DNA from: a virus
DNA length: 39,413 bases
Virus record (IMG/VR): IMGVR_UViG_3300042477_000313
Location: 1 to 39,413 of that record
Strand: one strand, 5' to 3'
Of this stretch, positions 1 through 6,271 are shown in pieces. Position 1 is the first letter of the stretch; each line of letters begins with the position of its first letter. Both the position numbers and the translations under genes were made by a program. The notes beneath the pieces are model-generated. The model was not told where the DNA came from, did no database searches, and was given only the letters and a program-made list of their open reading frames with translations.

Positions 1-62
1 AGAAGCCTTCCAGCGGTGTCAACTACTAGACGCCTGAACCACTGTGTTTCTTCTCGACGGCA
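1..62. repeat. 62-bp terminal direct repeat (circular contig overlap), left copy
   Basis: Bases 1-62 are identical to 39352-39413. The simplest reading is that the contig is the linear form of a circular or concatemeric molecule opened inside the first gene, giving a unique length of 39,351 bp. The repeat holds the divergent intergenic region and the first codons of the gene at 44, which is not where a cos or pac end is expected for a Nu1/gpA terminase. It is therefore more likely an assembly overlap than a physical terminal repeat. Confidence 0.9.
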
Positions 63-562
63 AACCCCTGGCTCTGGACGTGCCCTTTAAGCACGCTGGC
101 ATTCAGTACCCCGCCAACTGGCTCAGACTAAGCAGCCCGCAGGAGCGCAAGGCGATTGGCATTACGGAGGTGCCGGATCCTCAGCCCTACGATCAGCGGT
201 TCTACTGGGGCTACGACGCCGAAGGCAAGCTGATCCCCAAAGACCACACGCAACTGGTCGAGCAGTGGACGCAGCAGACACGCACCACGGCGAACACGCT
301 GCTGGCCCCTACGGACTGGATCATCATCCGCGAGGCCGACAACGGCAAGGTCGCTGACCCGGTGCTGAAGACCTGGCGTGAGGACATCCGGCTGGCTACC
401 AGTGTGAAGGTGACTGCCATCCGCGACAGCTTGGACACCGACGAGCTGGCCACCTACATCACTGGGCCTGATTACCCCGTGTGGCCGGTGGATCCTTACG
501 CGCCGCAGCCGGTGGCAGAAGAGCCTGCAGAGGAGGCAGAGGAAGAGCCTGCTGAAGAATAA
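44..562 (+). CDS. Tail-fibre-assembly-like / host-interaction protein (cyanophage-type, 172 aa)
   Basis: A 172-aa soluble protein starting at GTG 44, opening MFLLDGKPLALDVPF and containing GIQYPANWLRLSSPQER and RFYWGYDAEG. This N-terminal pattern is one I associate with short proteins beside adhesin genes in cyanophages, resembling tail-fibre-assembly or DUF4376-like proteins. The last 20 residues are a Glu/Ala/Pro-rich acidic tail. No clear Shine-Dalgarno precedes the start. On the circle it is divergent from the gene at 39319 and follows the adhesin module, which suggests a role in fibre assembly or folding. Function is inferred; the open reading frame is solid. Confidence 0.7.
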   Translation: MFLLDGKPLALDVPFKHAGIQYPANWLRLSSPQERKAIGITEVPDPQPYDQRFYWGYDAEGKLIPKDHTQLVEQWTQQTRTTANTLLAPTDWIIIREADNGKVADPVLKTWREDIRLATSVKVTAIRDSLDTDELATYITGPDYPVWPVDPYAPQPVAEEPAEEAEEEPAEE

Positions 563-699
563 TGGCTGTCAAATCCAAGGTAGGTGCAGCGCGTATTGAG
601 CACCAGCCAGGCCCGCCAAAAACTACCTCTCAAGGTCAAGGAAAGCAGTCCAGGCCTGAAAGAAAAGGGCGCAAGAAATTACGCGGTCAGGGTAGGTAA
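562..699 (+). CDS. Small basic conserved protein, 45 aa
   Basis: ATG 562 overlaps the TAA of the previous gene by one base, so translation is probably coupled. The product is 45 aa, begins MAVKSKVGAARIEHQPG and ends GRKKLRGQGR. It is very basic, with no hydrophobic segment and no recognisable domain. I recall similar 'MAVKSK...EHQPG' mini-proteins in cyanophage genomes in the same position, so I believe it is real. Function is unknown; the charge would suit nucleic-acid or structural-protein binding. Confidence 0.6.
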   Translation: MAVKSKVGAARIEHQPGPPKTTSQGQGKQSRPERKGRKKLRGQGR

Positions 700-725
700 G
701 ATCAGAAAGTATTTGCGGTCGAGCC

Positions 726-956
726 ATGTCTGAACCTAATTTCTGGCGTGGTGTCAAGCAGGACGTCATTGCTGGCGTTGGTGTTGCCGCAACCGTTGCC
801 GTCTCGACTGGCATTTTCTACCTTGTCTATACAGTGCCTACCAAGCTGGATGACGTCTTGAGCAATCAGTTGAAATTTGAGAAGCAGGTGAGCAATTTGG
901 AAGGACGTGTTATGGATCACGAGGGCAGGCTTATCAAACTCGAAATGCAAAAGTAA
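726..956 (+). CDS. Small membrane protein with coiled coil; holin or spanin candidate
   Basis: 76 aa. One hydrophobic helix lies at about residues 15-36 (VIAGVGVAATVAVSTGIFYL), followed by a charged, probably coiled-coil tail (residues 45-76, KFEKQVSNLEGRV...). A single N-terminal membrane anchor with a cytoplasmic or periplasmic coil fits small holins or i-spanin-like proteins. The endolysin begins about 420 bp downstream, which supports a lysis role. No sequence motif proves holin activity. Confidence 0.55.
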   Translation: MSEPNFWRGVKQDVIAGVGVAATVAVSTGIFYLVYTVPTKLDDVLSNQLKFEKQVSNLEGRVMDHEGRLIKLEMQK

Positions 957-980
957 GCTAGTAGCAGACACCTAACCGTC

Positions 981-1118
981 ATGGACCCCACCACTGTTGC
1001 TGCTGTTGCGATCCTGGTCGCTGCTGGCTCTGAAGTCATTGCGCTGCTGCCAATCCGCGAAAACTCTTGGGTGCAGCTTCTGATCAAAGTGCTGAAGCTT
1101 GTCTTCCCAAAGCGCTGA
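981..1118 (+). CDS. Small hydrophobic protein, 45 aa; second lysis-module membrane protein
   Basis: ATG 981 to TGA 1118. It begins MDPTTVAAVAILVAAGSEVI, a hydrophobic helix at residues 5-24, followed by an amphipathic helix ending KLVFPKR. The architecture (hydrophobic segment, short turn with Pro, basic amphipathic helix) resembles short membrane-active phage peptides. I recall similar peptides in cyanophages, where function is unknown. It lies between a coiled-coil membrane protein and the endolysin, so holin or antiholin is the leading guess. Confidence 0.5.
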   Translation: MDPTTVAAVAILVAAGSEVIALLPIRENSWVQLLIKVLKLVFPKR

Positions 1119-1411
1119 ACGACAAGACGACATGGCTGTGGCGTTATCAAAGCCGTGACTGGCGGCATGATTTACAGCGTGCTGCGCAGGAACACAAGTT
1201 TCACGCGACGTTGACGCCATTGCTTGATCGTGAGATTGATCGTGTCAACAAGGTCATTGATCTTGAGGATGAGCGATCAAAGCGTCGTCCTGTCGTGATC
1301 CATGAAGACGTCACACCAGAGCAGACAGGTGACAGTCGTCTTTTAGGTGGGCCAATGTCAATCTCTTCCCTTTGGAACGATGAAAACCCAGAACCGCCTG
1401 AAGCTAGTTGA
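1067..1411 (+). CDS. Hypothetical protein upstream of endolysin; start uncertain
   Basis: The frame is open from TTG 1067 to 1411 (114 aa), overlapping the preceding gene by 52 bp and the endolysin by 32 bp. The part from about 1226 looks truly coding (DREIDRVNKVIDLEDERSKR and HEDVTPEQTGDSRLLGG, with good codon bias). The first 50 codons do not look like a normal protein and no Shine-Dalgarno is seen at TTG 1067. An alternative start is TTG 1211. The 5' half may be frame-disrupted (see findings). Function unknown. Confidence 0.4.
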   Translation: MGAASDQSAEACLPKALNDKTTWLWRYQSRDWRHDLQRAAQEHKFHATLTPLLDREIDRVNKVIDLEDERSKRRPVVIHEDVTPEQTGDSRLLGGPMSISSLWNDENPEPPEAS

Positions 1412-2402
1412 TCTGTTCAAATATTACAAAGCGTTACCGCATCAAACTGCGGCGATCTTTGAATTGGAAGCGGAGTTGTTAAAGGAATGCCCTGATTTGT
1501 TGAACAGGGATCAGGAGTGGTTTAAGACCTGGACGCAGGCTGGCAAGCAGGATGTTTTTGATAACAACTGGGTTGGCGTTGTTGCAGCGGCAAAGAAAGG
1601 TGGTGCGAAATTCCCTGAGCTTGTTGCGGCGCAGTGGGCGCTTGAGTCTGGCTTTGGCAAGCATGTATCAGGCGAGCACAATTACTTCGGCTTGAAGGGC
1701 ACAGGCACCAGTCGTAACACGAAAGAATATGTGAACGGCAGGTGGATCACGATCCTTGATTCGTTCCTGGACTTCCCTGACCTTGAGACCTGCGTGTTCT
1801 ATCTGGTCGAGCGTTGGTACAAGGATTACAACGTGTACAAAGGTTGCAATAACGCCGCAACACGTGAGGACGCTGCTCGATGGCTGGTCAAAGAGGGTTA
1901 TGCGACAGACCCTGCCTATTCGGACAAATTGATCAAGCTGATGAATGAACAGGACCCTGTGAACAAGCCAAAGCCATCTGGTGGGTTTACGCCTGACAAG
2001 CCGTTTGATTACAAGATCACACCCAATATCTTGTACGGCGAGCTTGCGCTTTATGACAACAGGCGTCGTTTTGCGAATCAGTCGCAATGTGACACTGCTG
2101 TTGAGCTTTGCGTATTTCTTGAGAAGGTGCGTGCAAAGTTTGGCAACAAGGCGATTGTGATCACGAGCGGGTATCGGCCCCCTGCTGTCAATGCTGCTGT
2201 TGGTGGTGCTGCCAACTCAGAGCACCTGTACAACAAGCCTGACACTGGCGCTGTGGACTTCTGGGTGAAGGACGTGGACATCTACAAAGTGCAAGAGTAT
2301 TGTGATCAGACCTGGCCGTGCAGCGTTGGTTACGGGGCCAAGAAAGGCTTTGTGCACCTCGGCATGCGTCAAGGTCGTCCTCGTATCCGTTGGGATTACT
2401 GA
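1380..2402 (+). CDS. Two-domain endolysin: glucosaminidase plus M15 peptidase
   Basis: 340 aa from ATG 1380, chosen over the in-frame GTG at 1347 because a GGA-type ribosome site precedes it. Residues about 50-190 form a FlgJ-like N-acetylglucosaminidase domain with the WALESGFG signature (catalytic Glu about 89) and the NYFGLKG motif. Residues about 215-340 form an M15_3 (VanY-like) zinc peptidase: SGYRPPAVN, then His282 and Asp293 in the SEH...AVDF motif, and His326 in FVHLG, matching the three zinc ligands. It should cut both glycan strands and peptide stems in murein at the end of infection. The neighbouring membrane proteins would release it. Clear family match. Confidence 0.88.
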   Translation: MKTQNRLKLVDLFKYYKALPHQTAAIFELEAELLKECPDLLNRDQEWFKTWTQAGKQDVFDNNWVGVVAAAKKGGAKFPELVAAQWALESGFGKHVSGEHNYFGLKGTGTSRNTKEYVNGRWITILDSFLDFPDLETCVFYLVERWYKDYNVYKGCNNAATREDAARWLVKEGYATDPAYSDKLIKLMNEQDPVNKPKPSGGFTPDKPFDYKITPNILYGELALYDNRRRFANQSQCDTAVELCVFLEKVRAKFGNKAIVITSGYRPPAVNAAVGGAANSEHLYNKPDTGAVDFWVKDVDIYKVQEYCDQTWPCSVGYGAKKGFVHLGMRQGRPRIRWDY

Positions 2403-2926
2403 TGTCTGTCCTGTGTGACTGGCAAATTCGCAAGCTGTGCCAGAACCATGCAATGGTCACTCCTTTTATGGAGGAGCTGCTGAACCCTGCATCATTGGAT
2501 GTAAGGCTTGGCTATCACTTGATGGTTGAGCGGCCCATGGACATGGATCTTGAGCTTCTTGACCTGACTGGATACAGCGCACAAGACCCGTACTGGCTGC
2601 GCCCTGGTGAGTTCGTCCTGGCGGAGACGATCGAGACGTTCAATCTGCCGGAAAGCGTCTGTGGTCAGTTTGCGCTCAAGAGCAGCAGGGCACGCGCTGG
2701 CTATAGTCACATGCTGGCAGGCTGGTGCGACCCTGGTTGGCATGGGTCCAGGTTGACACTAGAACTGCAAAATGCACGCAAGATGCATTCACTGCCCCTG
2801 TACCCCGGGTTAAAAATTGGGCAGATAATCTTCTTTGAAATGAGTGAAGAACCGGACGTCAGTTACGCCAAGGTCGGTCATTACAACAACGACAGTAAAG
2901 TATCAGCTTCTAAAGTTCATCCCTGA
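2402..2926 (+). CDS. dcd: dCTP deaminase / dUTPase-family protein
   Basis: 174 aa from ATG 2402, overlapping the endolysin stop by one base. The trimeric dUTPase/Dcd signatures are present: LKSSRARAGY (substrate loop Ser/Arg), then GWCDPGWHGSRLTLELQN with the Glu expected to activate water for deamination, and YPGLKIGQIIFFEM, the core strand. The likely reaction is dCTP to dUTP, feeding thymidylate synthesis during phage replication. Length is close to the bacterial enzyme (about 190 aa). Whether it is monofunctional or also a dUTPase cannot be told. No thymidylate synthase is present in the window. Confidence 0.82.
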   Translation: MSVLCDWQIRKLCQNHAMVTPFMEELLNPASLDVRLGYHLMVERPMDMDLELLDLTGYSAQDPYWLRPGEFVLAETIETFNLPESVCGQFALKSSRARAGYSHMLAGWCDPGWHGSRLTLELQNARKMHSLPLYPGLKIGQIIFFEMSEEPDVSYAKVGHYNNDSKVSASKVHP

Positions 2927-3224
2927 ACTGATACAGCCACTGCCAGATCTCAATTTCACGCTCGATTGAGTAAAATTCTTGCTGTCTATACCAGAGAGTC
3001 CACTCTGTCGAACTCTTAGATCCGTTGCAGCGCAAGCAAGCTGGGACGAGATTCTCTACAATCGTTTGCCCACCACGATGTCTTGGGATAACGTGATCAA
3101 GCGACTTTGCGTGCTCACCACAGTATGCACAATTGCCACTAAAAGCTTCAAAGATCTTTAACCTGAATTGCGCCCTTGTTTCTCTCTTTGGAATCAGACT
3201 GGTCTCGTCGATCCAAGAGTGCAT
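2910..3224 (-). CDS. HNH endonuclease
   Basis: 104 aa from ATG 3224, which has AGGGAG eight bases upstream on this strand and so beats the in-frame TTG at 3245. It shows the zinc-finger HNH fold: Cys32-x2-Cys35, Asp43-His44, His49 in HVIPRHRGG, Asn58, Cys63-x2-Cys66, Asn67 and Lys70. It is convergent with dcd, overlapping its 3' end by 17 bp. HNH proteins of this size act as free-standing homing nucleases or as packaging helpers. It sits far from the terminase and in reverse orientation, so a selfish insertion is more likely. Confidence 0.85.
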   Translation of the reverse strand: MHSWIDETSLIPKRETRAQFRLKIFEAFSGNCAYCGEHAKSLDHVIPRHRGGQTIVENLVPACLRCNGSKSSTEWTLWYRQQEFYSIEREIEIWQWLYQFRDEL

Positions 3225-3284
3225 GACGCGCTCCCTGTTGCGCAAATCCTAGGCAAGATTTTGAAAAAGACGAGGAAAGAAATC

Positions 3285-3479
3285 GTGAGTCCAGGTCAAT
3301 TTATGCGCGACGGCTACGGGGCTGAATGGGTTTGCTACGACCTGATGGGTTACTGGCGTCCCTGGTTTGTGAAATCAAATACGGTCTTTTACCTAGCGAC
3401 CTGCTTTGATGTAGAGAATGTGGCAGTCGAGGCTGCACAAGCTGCTTATGAACTGGAATCCAATCGAGGTCAGCGCTGA
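3285..3479 (+). CDS. Small hypothetical protein, 64 aa
   Basis: GTG 3285 is preceded by a strong GAGGAAAG ribosome site. The in-frame TTG at 3168 would run through the antisense of the HNH gene and lacks such a site; ATG 3303 is a second choice. The product contains GYGAEWVCYDLMGYWRPWF and a C-terminal helix VENVAVEAAQAAYELE. There is no known domain. It overlaps the next gene by 32 bp and is probably coupled to it. Confidence 0.5.
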   Translation: MSPGQFMRDGYGAEWVCYDLMGYWRPWFVKSNTVFYLATCFDVENVAVEAAQAAYELESNRGQR

Positions 3480-3666
3480 AACGCAATTCTCGGAAATCTC
3501 AACTGCGCAAGCGATTCAGGAAAGGTACGCGCACAAGGACCTGGAGTCGTTGTACAAGATGGCGCTCCTATTGAATCAGATGGCGCATCAGCAACGCACA
3601 ATGGCTAAGTGGCTAGCCAAGGAGGCGGCAAGCAATCTGACACGCCAAACAGAACTCAGCTCCTAG
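3448..3666 (+). CDS. Small helical hypothetical protein, 72 aa
   Basis: ATG 3448, product MNWNPIEVSAETQFSEI..., almost all alpha-helical with many Gln and Ala (YKMALLLNQMAHQQRTMAKWL). Similar short helical proteins that follow an IEV...AEQ-like start occur in cyanophages, but I know no function. Its stop (3664-3666) overlaps the stop of the convergent minus-strand gene (3665-3663), so there is no room for a terminator between the two operons. Confidence 0.55.
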   Translation: MNWNPIEVSAETQFSEISTAQAIQERYAHKDLESLYKMALLLNQMAHQQRTMAKWLAKEAASNLTRQTELSS

Positions 3667-3869
3667 CTCATCGCTTGCGTTACATCTGGGATCGCCTTTG
3701 CAATCAAGTGATCGCAATAAATCTCAGCCTGCCACAGGTCATTGGAGTATTGACAGCAGCCATGAGCGCAACTTCGATAGAGGACCTCTCCGCCGTCTTC
3801 CAGGACCTCGATTACCGCTCCACTGTCTTTCAAGATCCGCTGCGAAATTGACCAGTTCCGGGAATTCAT
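3663..3869 (-). CDS. Small Cys/His-rich protein in an overlapping frame, 68 aa
   Basis: ATG 3869 has GAGG six bases upstream. The product runs MNSRNWSISQRILKDSG..., then SCAHGCCQYSND and IYCDHLIAKAIPDV. Four Cys and two His are spaced in a way that could bind a metal. Codon choice is convincing to the end. It overlaps the preceding gene's 3' 131 bases in another frame, which is long for a phage overlap. It is the last gene of the minus-strand operon. Function unknown. Confidence 0.55.
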   Translation of the reverse strand: MNSRNWSISQRILKDSGAVIEVLEDGGEVLYRSCAHGCCQYSNDLWQAEIYCDHLIAKAIPDVTQAMS

Positions 3870-4137
3870 AGTCGTCCTCGTCCGACTCATCATCATCGTA
3901 TTCTTCGTCTTCTTCATCATCTGGTGTTGCTTCGATCACTTCCATGAGACGCAAACCCCAGCATTTGAGATCTGAGATACCTTCACGGCAGTACATCAAA
4001 TTTTCTGATGGCACCTCGCCATTGCGCATGATTTCAGCGGTCGCGGTATCAATCCAGTCTTGATGCGTTTCGCACATCCAGAGAAGGATCCTGACATGGC
4101 CTTCAGTGAACTGAAAGTCAGCATTAGGAGCAGCCAT
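3739..4137 (-). CDS. Hypothetical protein with very acidic stretch, 132 aa
   Basis: ATG 4137 (the upstream in-frame ATG at 4182 lies in an unlikely leader). Residues 1-75 look like a folded helical domain (FTEGHVRILLWMCETHQDW...), followed by a run of Asp/Glu with few other residues (DDEEDEEYDDDESDED). The last 42 residues, from about 3865, are Arg-rich and low quality because that DNA also encodes the next gene in another frame. Either a true long overlap or a lost frame in this gene explains it. Function unknown. Confidence 0.55.
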   Translation of the reverse strand: MAAPNADFQFTEGHVRILLWMCETHQDWIDTATAEIMRNGEVPSENLMYCREGISDLKCWGLRLMEVIEATPDDEEDEEYDDDESDEDDYEFPELVNFAADLERQWSGNRGPGRRRRGPLSKLRSWLLSILQ

Positions 4138-4209
4138 GACAGGCACCCATCTGCCAGAACGGTAGCTTGGCAAGTTCTTCAACGCCGTTTCTCAAAAATT
4201 AAGGACAGG

Positions 4210-4425
4210 TCAACGCTGAACGTATTTAGTTGTGAGGCCGGTGTACAGGCCATGAGATTCGTGTGAAGGGTCGCTGCGTCCGTCCATGTTGTAGAGCGCA
4301 TCCAGTAGGTGCATTCTGTTGTTCATGGCGCTGACGTCAGTGGCACCTTCTGTTGCAGGTTTGGTGTTCAAAAAACGCGCAAGATGACCGGGAAGATTGG
4401 TCAGGCGGAAAGCTTTGGTTTTCAT
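4210..4425 (-). CDS. Hypothetical protein, 71 aa
   Basis: ATG 4425, MKTKAFRLTNLPGHLARFL..., soluble, with no recognised domain and no membrane segment. It starts nine bases after the stop of the upstream gene in the same operon, and a 72-base gap follows. The reading frame is supported by position, spacing and a sensible amino-acid profile only. Confidence 0.55.
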   Translation of the reverse strand: MKTKAFRLTNLPGHLARFLNTKPATEGATDVSAMNNRMHLLDALYNMDGRSDPSHESHGLYTGLTTKYVQR

Positions 4426-4434
4426 CAGGAAGGA

Positions 4435-4683
4435 TCAAGTCTTCTTTGCTGAAGGAATAATCGAGCGCCCTTTGCCGATGTCAATGCTGCTGGCCTGTGG
4501 ATGCCGATTGAACAAGATACGTTCTGCATCCTTTTGATCAACAGCACGAATACAACCACGGAGGGGGCGCTGGCCAGGAATGCGTAATTCAAAGTCAAAC
4601 ATCCGTGCGCGGTTTGCAATGCAATAGGAAATACCGGGGCCTGTTTGCGGTGCGTCGTCAGGCGAAAGGGCGTCGATTGTCAT
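4435..4683 (-). CDS. Hypothetical protein, 82 aa
   Basis: ATG 4683 overlaps the upstream stop in an ATGA arrangement, so translation is coupled. The protein (SYCIANRARMFDFELRIPG, then CIRAVDQKDAERILFNRHP) looks like a compact alpha/beta fold. The second half resembles small phage proteins of the form 'V.A.D..DAE.IL', but I cannot name a family. It is expressed with the annealing protein, so a role in DNA metabolism is possible. Confidence 0.6.
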   Translation of the reverse strand: MTIDALSPDDAPQTGPGISYCIANRARMFDFELRIPGQRPLRGCIRAVDQKDAERILFNRHPQASSIDIGKGRSIIPSAKKT

Positions 4684-4985
4684 CAGAAGATGGGGTCGTT
4701 GACGCTATCAGGCTTGAGTGGGCTGAAGGATCCCTTGTTGCCCCAGAGGCCGCCCCAGAGGCTGAAGCCAACTTCTTCAGTGAAGGTGTCCTTGCCGGTG
4801 TAGATGCGCACGGTCTTGTTGTTGACCTCTGCAGCCTCGGCCATCGTCATCAGGTAGTTGGCAGCCTGCACGGCTTCCTTGGCAGTGAAGTCAACGATGA
4901 TGTTCTGCTCAGGCGATTTGTCGCTTTTGCGATTGCGATTCTCGACAATGCGGAATTTGGCGTTGAACGCAGTTGAATTACTCAT
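4683..4985 (-). CDS. Conserved hypothetical protein, 100 aa, recombination operon
   Basis: ATG 4985 overlaps the preceding small gene by eight bases. The product has FNAKFRIVENR, DFTAKEAVQAANYLMTMAEA and VRIYTGKDTFTEEVGFSLWG, a beta-rich start, a helix, then a strand pair. I recall 'V(R/K)VYTGKD...GFSLWG' proteins in cyanophages with no assigned role. Its place two genes after an annealing protein makes a DNA-binding or single-strand-binding accessory possible, but the sequence does not show an OB fold clearly. Confidence 0.62.
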   Translation of the reverse strand: MSNSTAFNAKFRIVENRNRKSDKSPEQNIIVDFTAKEAVQAANYLMTMAEAAEVNNKTVRIYTGKDTFTEEVGFSLWGGLWGNKGSFSPLKPDSVNDPIF

Positions 4986-5157
4986 TTGGGTGTTGAAGGA
5001 TTGCGTAGTGAGACTTGATGATCTCGTTTGCGAGAGAAGAAACAGTGACCCTGGAGTCTGAGTTGTAACGAAGCGCAACCTCGCGCTCCATACGTTCCAG
5101 CGCTTCAGGGTCAAGGAGAACTTGCACCCGCATCTTGTTTCCTGCGGGAGTTGCCAT
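4978..5157 (-). CDS. Small RHH-like DNA-binding protein, 59 aa
   Basis: ATG 5157 overlaps the stop of the annealing-protein gene by one base. The product MATPAGNKMRVQVLLDPEALERME... has a short beta strand (MRVQVLL), a first helix (DPEALERMEREVALRYN) and a second helix after a turn (VSSLANEIIKSHYAIL), the order expected of a CopG/Arc ribbon-helix-helix protein. It probably dimerises and binds an operator, perhaps of its own operon. The assignment comes from the pattern, not a close match. Confidence 0.6.
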   Translation of the reverse strand: MATPAGNKMRVQVLLDPEALERMEREVALRYNSDSRVTVSSLANEIIKSHYAILQHPNE

Positions 5158-5909
5158 TACTTCTGCAGGTCAGGTTTGCGTGTCAATTCATCAACGCAAG
5201 ATTGCAATTGATCAACTGACATTTGAGCCAGTTTACTGCCAGGGCCGTCGAGATCCCATTTGGTTGCCTTGTCAGCGATCCAAGCGACTTGATCAATGCG
5301 ATCCAGTTTTGCTTGAACCAGATCGACGCAGCGATCAATGAGGTCCTTTTTGACTGTTGCCTCAGGTGCGGCAGGAGCGGGTGCTTTTGCCTCAGGTGCG
5401 GGCTTAATGCGCTTGGCAGCGGGCTTTGGTTCTGGCGCGAAAGTAGCAAGCAGATGATTCTCAGGTTGAGTCTCAACTGTCTCAGCATTAGAAGCTGCTA
5501 CTTCATCGCGTGCCCAAAGCTCGTAACCCAGAGCAAAGAAAGCAGCGGCAGCAGAGCAAATTCCACGGCGATGGGAATCAGCCAGATCGCGAGCACTGAT
5601 CTTTTCGAAGGGGATGGGGTTGTTTCGATTGTCAGTGATCGCAAAGGGCCAATACGGGGTGTAGTCACCTGAACTGTGAACAAACTGGATCTTGATGTAC
5701 CCAGTGTTGTTGGGTGCCAGGTGCACGTAGCCGCCCTGTTCAGAGTTCTGAAGTTCAGGGAGCCAGCCGTTGGCGTGTTCGTTTAGGAGCTGCGTGATCT
5801 TGGCCCAGGGGACGTAATCAGCGGCGTAGGAGCCAGACCCTTTCTGCTTGACGTCAGAGAGAGTGATGACTCCCGCCAGTTGGGGATAGACGGGAGTTCT
5901 TTCGGACAT
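5157..5909 (-). CDS. Single-strand annealing protein, DUF1071/Sak3-like
   Basis: 250 aa from ATG 5909, coupled by ATGA to the upstream RHH gene. Residues about 28-140 match the DUF1071 pattern: YVPWAKITQLLNEH (compare 'YLSWA.A...'), WPFAITDNRNNPI, then ARDLADSHRRGICSAAAAFFALGYELWARDE, equivalent to the 'N..RC...A.FGLGLY.Y.GE' core. A Pro/Ala/Lys linker (about 155-190) and a helical C-terminal domain follow. Such Rad52-like proteins anneal complementary strands in phage recombination. Its partner exonuclease is probably the plus-strand gene at 8043. Confidence 0.65.
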   Translation of the reverse strand: MSERTPVYPQLAGVITLSDVKQKGSGSYAADYVPWAKITQLLNEHANGWLPELQNSEQGGYVHLAPNNTGYIKIQFVHSSGDYTPYWPFAITDNRNNPIPFEKISARDLADSHRRGICSAAAAFFALGYELWARDEVAASNAETVETQPENHLLATFAPEPKPAAKRIKPAPEAKAPAPAAPEATVKKDLIDRCVDLVQAKLDRIDQVAWIADKATKWDLDGPGSKLAQMSVDQLQSCVDELTRKPDLQK

Positions 5910-6085
5910 CAGGCGCGAGCGTCCTCCACCTGTTGAATGCCCTGCTCAAGGATCTGTCGCATGACAGCAGCGGCCGACATGTTGTGGTCCTTGGCAATGA
6001 ACTTGATGCGTTGATGCAGTGCAGGGTCAATCTGCAGCATGACGGTCTTGGTGGATTGGGCCTTGGCCTTGAGGGTGATGGGCAT
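5909..6085 (-). CDS. RHH regulator, 58 aa, first gene of minus operon
   Basis: ATG 6085 to TGA 5909, overlapping the annealing-protein start. The product contains KTVMLQIDPALHQRIKFI, AKDHNMSAAAVMRQILEQG, giving the strand-helix-turn-helix order of CopG/MetJ-type ribbon-helix-helix proteins. The basic N-terminal arm (ITLKAKAQSTK) is also typical. It is the first gene after the divergent control region with inverted repeats and iterons, so it is a good candidate autoregulator or switch for early transcription. Confidence 0.72.
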   Translation of the reverse strand: MPITLKAKAQSTKTVMLQIDPALHQRIKFIAKDHNMSAAAVMRQILEQGIQQVEDARA

Positions 6086-6122
6086 GAGGAATGCCTGGAG
6101 TACCTGAACACCATACCCACTT

Positions 6123-6128
6123 TGTCAA
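6123..6128 (-). promoter_or_regulatory. Candidate -35 box for the minus-strand operon
   Basis: On the minus strand the bases read TTGACA, a perfect -35 hexamer, 38 bases before the start codon at 6085. The -10 at the expected spacing (AGGTAC) is poor, so activation or a different sigma preference would be needed. It lies between the operator-like repeat and the first gene. Confidence 0.35.
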
Positions 6129-6136
6129 CGGTTGGG

Positions 6137-6163
6137 TTGAGTCTCAAATGAATTCGTTGAGAC
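6137..6163. promoter_or_regulatory. Operator-like inverted repeats (TTGAGTCTCAA and GTCTCAA-n9-TTGAGAC)
   Basis: 6137-6147 reads TTGAGTCTCAA, a perfect palindrome around a central T. 6141-6147 (GTCTCAA) and 6157-6163 (TTGAGAC) form a second perfect 7-bp inverted repeat with a 9-bp spacer. They sit just upstream of the minus-strand -35 box and beside the iterons. The same half-site arrangement returns before the terminase genes (15088-15102), and the 11-bp palindrome is repeated at 5465-5475. It is probably a binding site of a dimeric phage regulator. Confidence 0.5.
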
Positions 6164-6271
6164 GCACCTCAGGTGACTTGACCGCACCTCAGGTGACCTT
6201 TAGTGTCCGCAGGTCCCTATGCACCTCAAGTCACTCGAAGTCACCTCATGACACTTGAAGTCACCTCAGGT
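6164..6271. repeat. Iteron array, six units near 20-bp spacing (candidate replication origin)
   Basis: Copies of a CACCTCAGGT-type unit begin at 6165, 6185, 6205 (degenerate, 7 of 10 bases), 6222, 6242 and 6262, so steps are 20, 20, 17, 20 and 20 bp. The first two are the near-palindrome GCACCTCAGGTGAC. The regular two-turn spacing places the sites on one face of DNA. The last three lie inside the 5' coding part of the initiator gene. Lambda carries its origin iterons inside gene O in the same way. An operator array for the divergent promoters is the alternative. Confidence 0.6.

Noticed and set aside
1132-1158. ATG 1132 as a separate gene start
   Set aside because: It gives only eight codons before TGA in its own frame. 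It matters only if the frame is disrupted, which is treated as a finding.
3609-3851. An 80-codon plus-strand frame opposite the acidic-protein gene
   Set aside because: No ribosome site, poor composition, and it lies antisense to two better-supported minus-strand genes.
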